From: Spirometra erinaceieuropaei
Taxonomy: Eukaryota > Platyhelminthes > Cestoda > Diphyllobothriidea > Diphyllobothriidae
Length of the DNA stretch: 64,000 nucleotides
Direction of reading: 5' to 3'
NCBI GenBank assembly: GCA_902702965.1
Contig: CACRXP010000016.1
Span: 1,559,544-1,623,543 of the forward strand
In this document: positions 10,081 through 21,959 of the stretch, in pieces
Position numbering within the stretch: the stretch's first letter is position 1
How the letters are laid out: each line of letters starts with the position of its first letter
Position numbers and translations under genes: made by a program
Notes under the pieces: generated by a model
What the model was told of the DNA's origin: nothing
Databases searched by the model: none
The model's input: the letters and a program-made list of their open reading frames with translations, nothing else

Positions 10081-10590
10081 GCTGGTTCACGGCTACTAAT
10101 ATTACCACCGCAAACACCGATTGTTGCAATAAGTCCCGGGGAATCGACGTTAATAACGGCCTCCGGCACACAGTGGGGGAGGGATTTCGGTCGCCTAGAC
10201 GTCACTGCCGCCCAGCTACTCGTATTCTTCTATTCCAGACTCCCACGCAGACAGGTAAACTGCTAAGTATTACCTAAGGGCGTGGAGACAGAAAACAAGG
10301 GCTGGAGTGTGCATAAAGACATAATGTCGTCGGCGCCTGGGTACTCCAAGTACACGAGGAAGCAGGAAGCAGTCCTGTTACTAATAATGTCCGCACCACC
10401 ACCGCTACTACTACCGCCAATAGCTAAAATGGACCCCGGGAAACTTCAAGTTAACAACGGTTCCGAGCCCACAATTGGAGAGGGATTCCGGTCACATAAA
10501 CGTCACTGCCAGCCGGCCACTCCTGTTCTTCCCCTCCAGTCTCCTACGCAGATCGCCAAACTGCTTAGTACCACTTACAGAGGCTCCTCA
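10081..10590 (+). repeat. Diverged tandem duplication, period about 301 bp
   Basis: The segment 10081-10285 recurs at about 10395-10590. Shared blocks include GTTAATAACGG/GTTAACAACGG, GGAGGGATTTCGGTC/GAGAGGGATTCCGGTC, CGTCACTGCC (10200 and 10501) and AAACTGCT.AGTA. The duplication starts right after the microsatellite. No conserved frame was found. Confidence 0.7.
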
Positions 10591-10849
10591 GGCACAGAAT
10601 TGTAAAACAGAACACAAAGACTGGGAGAATAGAACGAGGGAAAGCCATGCACACGGAGAGGCCATAACACATTCGCCGCCGTATGGGTAATTCAAACCTA
10701 TGAAGAAGCAGCAGCATCTACCGAACTGGTCTGGTTTCGGGACAGAATATGACGTTCAGCTTTATTTTGAAGTCCCAAACCGTATACCTCAATAGCGGTA
10801 GCACATTGGTGACTAATGTGGTAAATTCAGAGGTTTGCCTACAAAGGGA

Positions 10850-10990
10850 GGTAAGATTGACATATTCTGGTTCATTGGCTGTTAGTAGCCAACCATGCCC
10901 TAACTTAGACCGACCATATCTGAATTTGAAGGTTGATGAGTGCATTTGGAGGTCGAACGCTTTGCCACTGAACAATGCTCTGTTGGCCGC
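10850..10990 (-). repeat. Degenerate tRNA-derived SINE, reverse
   Basis: In reverse it reads TTGTTCAGTGGCAAAGCG followed by TTCGACC, like the A-box and anticodon arm of a tRNA. It then gives GGGCATGGTTGGCTA, which parallels GGGTATGGCTGGCTG of the SINE at 62746-63378. The hammerhead core is lost. Confidence 0.5.
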
Positions 10991-11030
10991 TATTAGCCCG
11001 AGTTCGGAACGTTTAAAGACTATGAGGTAA

Positions 11031-14000
11031 TTTTTGCGCCAGTAATGCTAGTGGTGCTGATAGCAGTAGACTCGAGTGTTTCCATGACAGCTAAAAAAGG
11101 GAGAGTCCTGTCCCGTAAACCCCGATAATTTCTGCTGAACGTGAGAAATATCGGGCTTTTTCTGCAAAATTAACCAAACTTTCAAAATTTCGATAGCCCG
11201 ACATCTTGGAATTCAAGACACAGTAAAACTTTGGAAACATTGACTGCTTGGCGAAGGAGCTCGGGAAGGTATGTGTTCGATAAGACGCGCGATAACCGCG
11301 AGAAAGTTGTCGTTGGGGTCTTCCCATATCCATTATTTAAGGAGAAGCTAGCAGTCAATTCGGTTAGGCCGTTGATGTGTCGATTGTCCCTCTTAAGTAA
11401 GTGTAGCTAGATTTCAGTCTTGTGATGTGGCCCGACGAAGCTGGAGGCAGGTAATGGATGGCCTGAAGACCTCATCAATAGTTTGTTACTCGCAGAATCA
11501 CACGTCCGTAACGTTGTCAATTTAGTCCCACTGGTCTCCTGTCGGGCATGAGGCAACTAGTTAACATTGATCACAATCTTCTGACTTACTTTTTCCGCTA
11601 TTGTGTTCGCTGAAACTCTTAAATTAGGACTTATGGTTGTTAAACGGACGCAAAAGAAATCTGCCCGCGTATTGCATAGCTGAGGGAAAAAATGAGAGAA
11701 AAATGAAAACGACTTTCTATTGCTTTATTCGATGGATCACGAATTCTTCCCTCACATCTGTTAACATAATGCTCAGTCAATCTGCCGTATTGCATAAGCG
11801 TGCTTTTATTCTAATGAAATGAAAGTCTGATGGCTTATCAACGTAAGGTGGCTTTGAGAACAAAAAAGGACTCAGAATATGACCATAGTTCAAAGACAGC
11901 TAAACGAACACTTGGGAGAGGAATGAAACAGAGAGAGGTTGGCCTGTTGCACTGTAGAAATTTTCAGTGCATTATACGCAAGCCCTCAAGTAACCAACTT
12001 TAGGGTTGCAGAATCTCTAATTCAGGAAGACCAATATTCTTGCATGAAAACAACAGGGTTTTGGCGATCAGCCTTGATATAACAAACAATAAAAGTCAAT
12101 CAAAGAGGCAAAAACATCCTAACAGTCAGGTTTACCCTCTGAAAGGATTTAGTGCACTAATGCCTTATATGTTATAGCAGTTTATGCTTAAAATTTTATT
12201 GAATATCCCCAAATAAGCTGTCAAACAGTGAAAGTGGCGTACTGAAGACAAAAATACAACCTTTAGCCAAGCCTTCTGCCCGACAGATAGCATCTTGTTA
12301 CTCGTTGAATTTTGCAATTACCGACGGAAAATGACCCGAATTAAAGGCAAGACGATCGATGTGAAATTCGACGACAGCAGTTTAATACGTGAAAGCAATA
12401 TGAATATCCATTCGGATACCAGTGAGCAACGTGGTTAGTCTGGGATTCTCCGAGTCAAACCATTCCTACGTTAAGAGTAACAATGGGTTTAGGAAAGTCC
12501 CCTGTAGATGAGGACGCTTTGCAATAAGTTATGTTGACTACAATTTTAAATATTAATTTTTTGACCAAATAGGGAGGTTGTCGTCAGAGGCAATGTCGAA
12601 TATTTAAGATTAAACTGAAACGCTCAGTTGACAATAAAAAGCAGAGTATTATGTTGATCGTGGAAGTAGGAAAACGAAGACAAACAATTAGACGGTGTTC
12701 ACAAAACGTCAAGTCAAGCAAATGATGTTAACGCATTGAAAAGGTGTATTAAGGCGTATACCGAAGCTAAATGGTCCGAAAAATAACCTAGAAACCACTT
12801 CATAATCGAGTTGCTGCGTACATTTCGGATTAAGTAGACACCATGTGAACAGAAATCTGGAAAATGACGAATTATACATTTTTGACGCGCCAAGGCAAGA
12901 GTACCCTTTCGACTTAACAGAGCGCCTTCATTAGTAAAGGGCTAGCTGAGGACGTCCAAATTCCTCAAAAGCCCCACTTAACGATAGGCTAAGGCGTGGT
13001 GATTGTGGCGCACAGCGACGAGATGGACCGGTCTATGAAGACTGACGATGGGCAGGTGGCCAGTACCCGGGATCCAAGTTACGGAAAGGCGAGTGTGCGA
13101 GCCAGATATGGTCTAAGATGGGGTGAACCAAGAAGCAAACAAGTACTTTTTGCAATGGGCTCCTGAACTGGATGCCTGGTATTACGAGGATGGGGATGGT
13201 AAATCTAGACAGTTATGACAAGAGAAAAATTGCCTTTATCAGTTTGACATCACTTTCATGTAGACTGAAGATTTGACAGGAAGTAGTTTTTTAATGCGCT
13301 TTACAATAAAGTTGATGTCTTTGAGGTCCTCCTCTTAAGCAAATGATCAAAACTTCGGATACATCGAGGTCTGCTTGTTCTATCCCCGATATGATAGACA
13401 ACAGTCAAATTGGCAAGGGGACAGACAAGGCTTGATACAACACGGGCTCGAGAGGAACTCCATTATTTGGATAGAATATCGCTCAAATAAAAGTATATCT
13501 GGTGTACCAAGCAAACGAGACCGATGACAGTCAGCGCTCATCTTTGGAACCGCCCCTATCAACTACCCATTATGCGTACGCTCTATTAGACTGCGTTAAC
13601 CCTGGATGTATTGGTGAGTCGCGCAATGGCTTAGTGTGATCCTGAACCAGACTGTCAACTGGGGAAAGGAAGACCGTTACATGCAAAAAACCCCTGACGT
13701 AGGTTTTGTGTTTTGACTCAGAAATATTTACAAATGAGCGTGAAATACTGTACACAAAAGAATGAGGCGCGTTATTTTAGGGATGTGACATATTCACAAG
13801 GCGGAAGTTTGCAGTGCCCTTTCAGGGAAGACTACGACTGTCAAAGTACGTATCAAAGGGACAAAAGTTATGAGGAACGATGGCTGAAAGAAAAGTAGAT
13901 ATTTAAATCTCATAGTCAACGCTTAATAAATCTGCTGATCACATGAGTCAGTTCAAACAGGACCGAATTCATTCCCGTTCGTGAAAGCGCTCAAATTGCG

Positions 14001-14255
14001 TGAGGAGTCCGCCCAATTGGTTAGATACTTCCGACAATCGCATAGATGCTGTCCAAGTAATTCTGTTTGGCGACATATTTTTATCCAGACAAGTTTGTCT
14101 TCTAGAGCTCTTTGACTTGATAACTCTTCATTCAAGTGCAACTTGGGATTCGGACGGTATTTTTCAAGTTTCTGACAGTGGTTCACTTTATCCTGGAGAT
14201 AAAAGCAGTCGATACGTCTAAATAAGAGGGTGTTATGCGACAAAAGTTAACATAC
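11031..14255. other. Long stretch with no recognised gene or repeat
   Basis: About 3.2 kb with only short, unsupported frames. No LINE motifs, tRNA boxes or terminal repeats were seen. It borders the exon-like block at 14256-14463 and could be intronic or intergenic. Confidence 0.4.
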
Positions 14256-14463
14256 GCGCATGAGCAATCTGTCCTTGCAACTCGATCGCAAGCGATCAGA
14301 TCCTTAGGTGACAGCCCATTCTGTTGAATTTCGACAATAAGTTCAGCGTAGTTCACAGGCGGAACAGGTTCATTTGAGACGTCACGGCGACTAATTTTCC
14401 GCCTTTTAAAACGATCCTCTTCATCATCGTCATCCCGATCAATATCGTCAACATAATCTTCGT
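14256..14463 (-). CDS. Possible orphan exon, acidic then basic low-complexity
   Basis: The minus strand is open from a TTTTTTAAG acceptor-like site to a GTATGT donor-like site. It encodes EDYVDDIDRDDDDEEDRFKR followed by RKISRRDVSNEPVPPVNYAE and then LIVEIQQNGLSPKDLI. The composition (acidic run, then KRRK-type basic patch) suggests a nuclear protein, but no family was recognised and no partner exon was found. It is unlike the transposon frames in the window. Chance openness cannot be excluded, since the frame stays open for some codons past the donor. Confidence 0.3.
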
Positions 14464-14818
14464 CTTAAAAAATATTGGCGAAGCGGCGAAACCTACACAA
14501 CCGAACTGCACCCATGCCTAAAATAAACAAGACCACCACCTTCTCGTTCATTTGCTTAAATAGTGAACTGGATCTCAGCAAATAAAATACTCCAAATGCG
14601 TTGACAAAAGTCGATTTTCGGTCAATGCGCGATTAAATGTCCTAATTAGATGATTGAATTTGGTTAATGTAAACAAACACAACACAAAAAAATTTCGAAA
14701 GTCGGTCGGGTAATAAACTGCGATGAATTATTAGGAACGCCTTTCTGGAAGAGGTTTGGAAGTACACATTAAGGCATAAATAAATTAAGGGTACTATATC
14801 TCCCATTTAGACTGGTAG
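14464..14818. other. A/T-rich unassigned stretch
   Basis: No feature recognised between the orphan exon and the LINE 3' end. Confidence 0.3.
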
Positions 14819-14875
14819 ATGCCAAATATGGCGGTGTGTATCTTCAGAGTAACATTCGCGACAAAGACAAGGAGG

Positions 14876-15112
14876 ACAGAAATAGGCTTTCACAGCATGA
14901 CTACTCACAGCCAGCTCTGTAAAAAATTTGGTCATACAAATCTTTTTGTACCGATTTATAGTGAACAGATGCGCTTACTTATCATTACGATTGTACTGTG
15001 ATCCGATCACATTGTAAATATTTGCAACATTATTCTGAGTGCGAATCTGCGAAGGCATTGTACATAGATAGGGTCATTAAGTCTCCGCCTCCAACCCTTT
15101 AAATACACGCAT
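14876..15112 (+). repeat. LINE 3'-end fragment (family of 39183-40015)
   Basis: It matches the 3' end of the LINE at 39183-40015: GACAGAAATAGG, CACAGCATGACTA, CACAGCCAGCT.TGTAAAA, GTACATA.ATAG.GTCAT. Only the last codons and 3' UTR are present. The 20 nt just before it (GACAAAGACAAGG) resemble the SINE tail in reverse. Confidence 0.7.
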
Positions 15113-15117
15113 AAGTT

Positions 15118-15842
15118 CTATGGACCCGACGGAATTCCTGGGTTGACACATAAGGAACTATCAGTGGAGCTGGCAAGGCCTTCTTCAACTCTCTTTGTGC
15201 TGTCACTGGCAACAGAAAGTCTACCACCCTCAATGAAAGACAGCCAACTTTGTTGCCTTACATAAGGAAGGCAGCAGGATTGCAGCAAGCGGCTTCGGGC
15301 CTATTAGCTTGACTTGCCTCTCGTGCAAATCGATGGAAGTTGTAGTAAAGAGTGCCATAGAGCAATTTTGGTAAAAAATAGCATCTTACAGAATTCTCAG
15401 CATAACTTCCGGATAGGATGTTCCTGCCTCCCAAATCTGCTAACTTGCCTGGAGGTCTGGACCGGGGCTTTAGAAGAAGATTCTGAGGTCGATGTCGTGT
15501 ACATCGATTTCCACAATGCATTAAACACTCTCCCGCACCAACGCCTTCCTCATATATTGAACGCCTTCAGCATCCGGGGAGATCTTCTTAACTGAATAAG
15601 AACGTTGTTGGTTAGTCAAAAACACCGTGTCTACATCGGAGGTGATATGCCAAACTGGGTGAACGTGACTAGTGGTGTGCTTTAAGACTCATTTCTTGGA
15701 CTCCCACTCCTCATCGTTTATGTTAATAACAGCGTTCAGGAACTCGACTGCGGCAAAATGTCTGCTAACGAAGTTAAGCTTTGGCAAGTCACTAAGAGCC
15801 CGAATGATCAGAAAGCCCTTCACGATTATCTGCGCTGACTGC
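15118..15842 (+). pseudogene. CR1/Jockey-like LINE, decayed reverse transcriptase core
   Basis: With frame changes it reads GPDGIPGLTHKELSVELARP, then an NFRIGCSCLPNLL block, VDVVYIDFHNALNTLPHQRL, HRVYIGGDMPNWVNVTSGV, LLIVYVNNSVQELDCGK and SANEVKLWQVTKSPNDQKAL. This is the order of RT motifs 0-5. The catalytic F/YADD is degraded (ANEV), so it is dead. It matches the RT at 51985-52410 closely. It stops at about 15842, four bases before tRNA-Ala, instead of continuing into the LQAWSKKWLL block seen at 52322-52351. Confidence 0.8.
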
Positions 15843-15846
15843 AAAT

Positions 15847-15918
15847 GGGGATGTAGCTCAGTGGTAGAGCGCTCGCTTTGCATGCGAGAGGCCCCGGGTT
15901 CGATCCCCGGCATCTCCA
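15847..15918 (+). tRNA. tRNA-Ala(UGC)
   Basis: A complete 72-nt cloverleaf. The acceptor stem GGGGATG/CATCTCC contains the G3:U70 pair that marks alanine tRNAs, and the discriminator base is A. The anticodon stem CTCGC/GCGAG closes the loop TTTGCAT, with anticodon TGC at 15879-15881. The B-box reads GGGTTCGATCCCC. A TTTT tract at 15922-15925 would end pol III transcription. No intron. All stems pair, so it looks functional, unlike the LINE debris on either side. Confidence 0.97.
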
Positions 15919-16079
15919 TAGTTTTCGTCCGCTTTCTGAGGGTGAGAGGTTTCGATAATTCTACTTTCTTCAATGCTGTTCAACTGTCAAGTCCCGGAAA
16001 GATCGTCGTCTTCTCCTCTTTCACATTCCAGCACTTACCCATAGTAGTCGCCCATACAATCTTCGCAACTCTTCCCTGA

Positions 16080-16320
16080 TTATACCTTCTTCCGCTTCCT
16101 CCACATCTGAGCACTCTCTTTTTATCACTTGCAGGTATACTTTCCTCTAGAATAACCTTCCAATAAATATAAGGTCATCAGATAATCTACATACATTCAA
16201 GAGAAGGCTGCGTCTTTATCTGAATACTGATTCAATTGAACTTTTATTTTTTTCATCCTTTCCGGACAACTTTCCCAATGCCGCTGAGAAAGGGTATCGG
16301 GAATTTAGGACGCTGCCACT
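16080..16320 (+). pseudogene. LINE RT C-terminal tail fragment
   Basis: It encodes NNLPINIRSSDNLHTFKRRL then RLYLNTDSIE (about 16155-16240). This is the W/NNLP..IR....L..FK..L tail shared with the LINE at 20047-21210 (NNLPPEIRSSPKLLVFKSKL). An in-frame stop replaces the usual Trp before NNLP. Only the tail is present. Confidence 0.65.
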
Positions 16321-16659
16321 ATTTTTCCGTATCCGCTCACACTTCCGTCTTTTGTGTGTAGTTTCGCTTCCTGGGAACCCTCATCAGAAACTTTAGTTTT
16401 TTCAATTTTTCAGTTCGTGCATCGTGCCCCTCACAGAATGCGATATCCTTCCTGGAAAATTCACTCAAAGAAGCAGCGTGGCTATGTTGACATGCGCGCT
16501 CTAGGCCGTCTCAGTTTCGCTGATCGCCGACACGCATCAGAATTCCACTCTGGCCCCCGCGATCTCGAACCTCCATTCCCAATCACTGATTTTCGGGGAC
16601 CTTGGTGTAAACTCCTCATTTAGACCCCAACTGGTCTGTTGAGGACCACGGCGTGAATT

Positions 16660-18400
16660 ATGTGCTTTAATCTACTAAGGTATCTCGAAGTATCAATGAG
16701 GTAGAGTATAAGAAGTTAATTGCTTCCATAAGCGATGTTGTTAGAAGGTATGGGCTCCCGTTATTCATGGAGTCCTTGTTGACTTGTTTTGGATTTATGA
16801 GAGTGTTACTAAAATGGGGTGCTAGACGTGCGTTTGGAAGGGGCACTGACATCACTGCTTTCTGGTCGCTTTCAAAGGCTATGCAGTCGTAGTTCGTATG
16901 GGGGATCGAATGTCGTTTGGGAAAATAACGTCTAGTATTTCGTTTCCTCGAATGGGTTCGTCGACAATTTGTGCCCAGTTGTGAAAGGTAATTGGAGATA
17001 ACAGTTCGTCGTGCCTAGTGAGGACTGATAGTTCGGCTTATTTTATTTCTTGGCGGTTCAGGTCTCCCGAAATTATCTTATATTAATTTCTAAATTTGCA
17101 TATATTGTCTATTAGATGGTTGAGGCCTGTGTCATCATTACTACATTCTGAGGGGAGTAAAGACATCCAGCTAGTGTGTTTTCATGGGCCTGGGATTGTA
17201 GTGTAGCAAAACACGCCTCCCCAGCGAAGGTTTTAGAGGGAACACCAAGACTACTTTGCTTAATTGTAGTTCCGATATAGGTTACACAACCTCCGCCTCA
17301 TCTGCTATCACTACCCTGTCGGTAGAAATCACAATTTGGAACATAGAGCAAAGCATTCGATATAGATTGTAGGCTTTTGTACTTTTTTGATTTGTTTCAC
17401 TACATTTTCTTGTACACCTGACCTGCCTGTACATTTGTTTGACTAAACGAAAATACACATTAACAACGCTACGGCGGTCAACATGTGTTCTGGTTTCGAG
17501 TGTGTTTGACGTCGTTATTTCTTGGCGTGCGCTTGTCACCTCTCAATACTCTCAGCAATTCGTACGAGCTGACGGAGACTTCCTCCTCAAAGCCGACTTC
17601 AACGTATCATCGCGGAACCTAGAGCCTCCCTTCAACCAGTTCCTCATCGGGACACTATCTCTCTACTTGATAGGATTCTACTTTACGTGAGTCTGGAACA
17701 TTCCTTTTCTGGTTCTTTCAATCTGTACATTTTTTGTTGGTAAACACAATTCCCCCATTCGGAGTTAGTTTTTCCTGCATATATTACTGTTTGTAGTTTC
17801 TTAGTCCACATTTCCTCTACAAGATTCATTTACCCATGTCTTAGTAATACAAACTATATCGGGGTTATATATTTCAACGAAAGTTCTAGGTTGGGATATT
17901 TAGTGGATTATCGACCTCGCATCAATAACAGCGATAATCTGGATTCCGGAAATGGGATATGTGGGCTGTGGTGGAAGAAATGGTATCTAAAGGTATTTTG
18001 ATTGAGTGATGGGTGAAGGAAGGAAACTGTGTAGTTGTTGGAAGGTATGGCGAAGCGAACGGCGGAATTTGAGTGAAGAGGTTGAGTGTATGTATGAAGG
18101 GGTTTGTTAAGTAAATGGTAATTGTATTTAGATGGGGTTTCAGCAGAGGAAGTGTGATCGTTTCTGGGTATCATGGTAAAACGTATATTTGTATCTAATA
18201 GCGTCATGAGACTGGGTCCGAGATCAGCGTCTTCGTCCTTCTCTGGTTGAGTGCCGGCGTCTGGCCATGCCTCCTTTATTTGTTTTCGCCCTTCCATCCT
18301 AACCGCCTTTTGCAGATATGCAGTTTTACCACGGAGAGGTACTCGCCAGAGATTAATCTGAGATGGTGGTACGTTTATCATTTTGCTTAAGTCGGGTTAT
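16660..18400 (-). pseudogene. CR1/Jockey-like LINE, endonuclease-region relic
   Basis: Read in reverse, from the 5' side: a 157-codon frame without known domain (18381-17908), then YNPDIVCITKTWVNES (about 17845-17800), the start of an apurinic-type endonuclease. It continues with TECSNDDTGLNHLIDNICKF-like sequence (about 17150-17095), ISGDLNRQEI (about 17075-17045), TRHDELLSPITFHNWAQIVD-like sequence (about 17020-16960), NEILDVIFPNDIRSPIRTTT (about 16935-16880), and a 62-codon linker (16855-16667) that usually precedes the RT. Stops and frameshifts are frequent. No RT follows, so it is truncated at its 3' side. Confidence 0.7.
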
Positions 18401-18834
18401 GCGCTACTTTTTATTAGTGCCAGGATTAGATATACCTGTTAGAGGTTCAGTTGAGGGAGAGGAATGTTGATTATTGTGTTTGCACCCGGTGCCTTTTTCC
18501 TGAAGTGTACGCCTTTGCACAGGCGTGACGTTCGGACCTATGAATGAGTTCGGGCTCAGCAGACTTCCATTTATTTCAGGGTTTTGTTGTACCAGGTCGG
18601 CTTCGGTCTGTAAATAGAAGGTTACTGATACGGGTTTATTCTCTCTTCTTGAGTGGTCATTTGTTGGTATCTAGACAGATGTTTAGGCCACACGACTGTA
18701 TACGTTGTTAAACTGTTGGTGCTGGATTAACTGTGTAAGTATATTGCGGATAATTATAGTAAATCTGCGCTTTTTATGCTAAATCTGCGTCTTGATCCAT
18801 CTGCGACTTTCAGCTTAGTTTTATTAAGGGAGAT

Positions 18835-19080
18835 ATAGGCGAATGCCTTTGAACTCCCTATTGATTACAAATAGTCTAAGAGAAGCATTGAGAAGTGGAA
18901 AGTTGAAAAGGAGGTTTTGTACATAATTGCATGCAAAAGGCAGCCAACTGCCAGCCACTCGAAAGCGGGCAAACATAAACAGTTACTCACTTATTGCAAT
19001 TAGTATAATCACATACGGTAGATCAGTCAGTCCGCCAGTGTATTTGAGGGAAATAGGCTTACGACTTCGAACTCCCCATT
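18835..19080 (-). repeat. Two reverse traces of the common LINE 3' end
   Basis: AGGGAGATATAGGCGAATGC then CTTTGAACTCCCTATTGA (18837-18875), and GAGGGAAATAGGCTTACGAC then TTCGAACTCCCCATT (19046-19080). Both are reversed forms of the 3' end seen at 3482-3548. Confidence 0.6.
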
Positions 19081-19159
19081 TTTACATAAAAAATCGAGAA
19101 ACTAAGCAATAATGTGAAGGAACTACAGCAGTAAGTGAATGGAGACATCAATTCGCATA

Positions 19160-19953
19160 GAGTGCGCGACCGACCTCATGAACTGTTGGCCGAAATTCTG
19201 GAATGCGCTTTCGATTAGGAAGTATTACTTGGGTTGGATTACAATATTGACTATCGTGCGGCATAATCCTGTAATGTTTCGGAATCGCCAGGATGTTGAT
19301 TTTTGAATGCACTTCTTTTCAACCTACTGCGGAAACCACACTCGGTAAAAATGACTACTTAATGTTGCATGCCTGTAACATTGATTTTCGATTGTCTTAT
19401 AACTGCAGGTGTATTTTTTATAGAAAACATACAAAAACTGTTCTTTTTTACTCGTTTGGTAGAGAATCACGTTGTCTTCACATTTTATGTCTGAAGAAAG
19501 GGTATATTTAAGTTTTGACAAAGTTTCCCAATTCCCGAATAATTTTGAGCCCGGTCAGCCGTTGCATTAGAGTTTGGCGATTTCAGTCTACAGGGCGCAT
19601 GCGTTCCGCGTAAGGAAGATCATATATTTCCCTATATCCTAAGAAGATACCATGTGAAATTCATCAAAGCTTTGTGATGGATGCTGACTATGTTGTACGT
19701 TTCTTGAGGAGCACCACTAAACGGGCATGTTCGATGCTGTATGTGTGGACATCGCACGGTCTTAAAAAGTTTATAATTAGAAAATTTTTAAAAACCGAAA
19801 GACACCATTTCTTCGAGTAGAAAATGTAAAGACAATGTGATTTTCCACCAAGTGAGTAAAAGAAAGCACATTTTGTGCATGTTTTCTGGAGGTTTCTGCA
19901 GGAGGTAGATAAGAAGTGCATTCTAAAGCCAATATCTTAGCAAGTCCGAGATA
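19160..19953. mobile_element. Tc1/mariner-type palindromic element, right end lost
   Basis: The left arm (GAGTGCGCGACCGACCTCAT onward) and the reversed right arm (about 19750-19953, ending near TAGCAAGTCCGAGATA) match the arms of 4298-5246. The outermost ~130 bp of the right arm are missing. That end is now occupied by a reversed LINE 3' tail. No transposase frame. Confidence 0.75.
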
Positions 19954-19961
19954 TAATAATA

Positions 19962-20043
19962 AAAATTTTATTTAATGCCAGTTTACAGGCATTGTCAGGT
20001 AAGCGTTAAACACAAATCCGGCCAGCAGTGAAAAAAACTCCTG
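19962..20043 (-). repeat. Reversed LINE 3' tail
   Basis: It shares about 80 bp with 25990-26072 (CAGTTTACAGGCATTGTCA, CACAAATCCG.CCAGCAGTG, AAAAAACTCCTG). Read in reverse, it ends in an AAATAAAATTTTTATTATTA-type tail, as expected for a LINE 3' terminus. It abuts the forward RT at 20044, so the 3' end of one LINE meets the truncated 5' end of another. Confidence 0.6.
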
Positions 20044-21940
20044 TCAGTGGTAGTTATTTACTTTGATCTTAGCAAAGCCTTTGACAAGGTGCCCCATAGA
20101 CGTCTTTTAGTAAAATTGGAAGCCCTCGGCATCCGGCCGCCTCTACTCGACTTCATTAGGTCCTATCTGTCCAACCGATATCAGAAAGTCATGGTCGGTA
20201 ATAGCTACTCGACACCTCACTCGATCACGAGTGGCGTACTTCAAGGCACGGTCCTGGGTCCGCTACTCTTCCTTCTGTACATCAATGATATTTCGACTGA
20301 ACTTGGAAATTCGCAGACTTTTACTTATGCCGATGACCTCAAGTGTGTTTACTCATACTCTAAGGACACCGCAAATGTTTGTGTTGAAAAAATTAATGCC
20401 GATTTACTACGCTTAAGCAGATGGGGTTCGACCTGGCAGATGGAGTTTTCATCATCCAAGTGTGGTTTCATGTCTTTTGGTCCTACCAAACTTCCTGGTC
20501 CCATAATTTTTCAGAATAACCCACTCTCAGAATGCCTCACCATAAAGGACCTAGGTCTAAGTTATACAAATAAACTTGCTTTATCACCTCATGCAGATAG
20601 AATCTCTGCCAAAGCCGCGCAGATATGTGGATTCATATCGCATAATTTTTTCCTTCCGGAAATGAAGCTAAGACTTTATCAAATGTTTGTTCTTCCAGTC
20701 CTTGAATACTGCTGTCCTTTCTTCGGTTTAATGAACGCCTGCGACCGTAATAAAATCGAAAATGTTCAGAGGATTTTCACCCGGAATCTGTTCTCTCAAG
20801 CTTCGTCCAGTATTTCTTATACTCAGAGATGTCAGCTGGCGAACATGAAGTTTTTGTGGGTTAGAAGACTCGAAGCTGGCCTTTGCTTCCTTTTTCGCAT
20901 CAACTCTAGCTCCAGTCTTCCGCACATTGACACTCTCACACCGAGAGATCGGTCTTATGCCACGCGCAACTCCTGCATGGTGATTCCGCCGCCTCTTTGT
21001 ACTACATCTAAGCGTTCCCTCTTCTTTGCTTCCAAATATGCCTTCCTTTGGAATAATCTTCCGCCTGAAATTAGATCCTCGCCTAAGTTACTGGTATTCA
21101 AGTCGAAATTACGCAACCATCTTACACCGGAAAGCATAAAGGCACTGTTAACGGTCTCATTCCCGAACACTCAGATTCTTGACTTCGAGAAGGGTCCTCC
21201 TGGGATTTAGTGGTAGATTAAGTGGTAACTCTTAATTATATCATTAGAAACCCCTGTTTTTAATTGGTTTCTAAATCCATCGCTATCCTTCCCCCCATAG
21301 CGACAATTTTCGCGGTTTTTGATGTCATCTCCCGCATTCCGACCTCATGCGGTCTGTCGACGCTCACGGCGGAACCCTCAGTATTCACTGTTTACTAGTT
21401 GTTCGGTCGTTCCTCCCTTCCTCACTGCTCGGCTGAGCTCGAAGCGTGCTGTGGCGGATCGCATCTCGGTTCCTCTCGTCTGGCCTCTTTGACGCTGCGT
21501 ACCAATCCGGCCCAGACGATCTCAATTGTGAATCCCGTATACAATGCCATTTGCAAGCCAGTCCTGTCTGACCCACATTCGTACTCATCAAGGCGGACAT
21601 TTATTGATACCCCGACGATGACCGACAACTTTCCGTTATATACCGCCACCTACAGGCCAGTCCTGCTCGCTTTTTTCTGTTATTATTTTTAAAGAGGGGT
21701 TTTTTTCTCCTGTAAAATTAATCCAATCATTTTTAACTTTTTCTGAGGAGTTTTTTTCACCCCTCAATCATCATGTTTCTCAATGGACTTCTAATTCAGA
21801 AACTATGAATTGCATTTTGTAAAGATTCAGCCCACCTCGTCTAAATCCCGCATGCAAATTTATTTTAACTTGCTTTTATGGGACCCCGACGGGTCTTTAA
21901 TAAAAATTATATATCTAAAATTATCTATCTAAAAGGAATA
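20044..21940 (+). mobile_element. 5'-truncated CR1/Jockey-like LINE with open RT frame
   Basis: A 387-codon frame (20047-21210) starts inside the RT at VVIYFDLSKAFDKVPHRRLL. It keeps SGVLQGTVLGPLLFLLYIND, the YADD catalytic motif (20336-20347), LEYCCPFFGLMNACDRNKIE and the NNLPPEIRSSPKLLVFKSKL tail. Fingers, endonuclease and ORF1 are missing, so it cannot move on its own. About 730 bp of 3' UTR ends in GGGACCCCGACGGGTCTTTA, ATAAAAATTATAT and ATCT repeats. The same terminus appears at 50828-50880. The uninterrupted frame suggests a fairly recent insertion. Confidence 0.85.
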
Positions 21941-21959
21941 AAAACAAAGAGCCATCTGC

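Noticed and set aside
9825..10205. Poly-Val/Ala, poly-Thr and poly-Leu frames
   Set aside because: They are translations of trinucleotide microsatellites in several frames; no flanking coding signal.
16361..16396. Reverse CTGATGAGGGTTCCCAGGAA then GCGAAAC as a hammerhead
   Set aside because: The core words are present but stem II is strained (2-nt loop, G-G mismatch) and no stem I arms were found.
17908..18381. 157-codon minus frame as a host gene
   Set aside because: It leads directly into a LINE endonuclease relic on the same strand; no other support.
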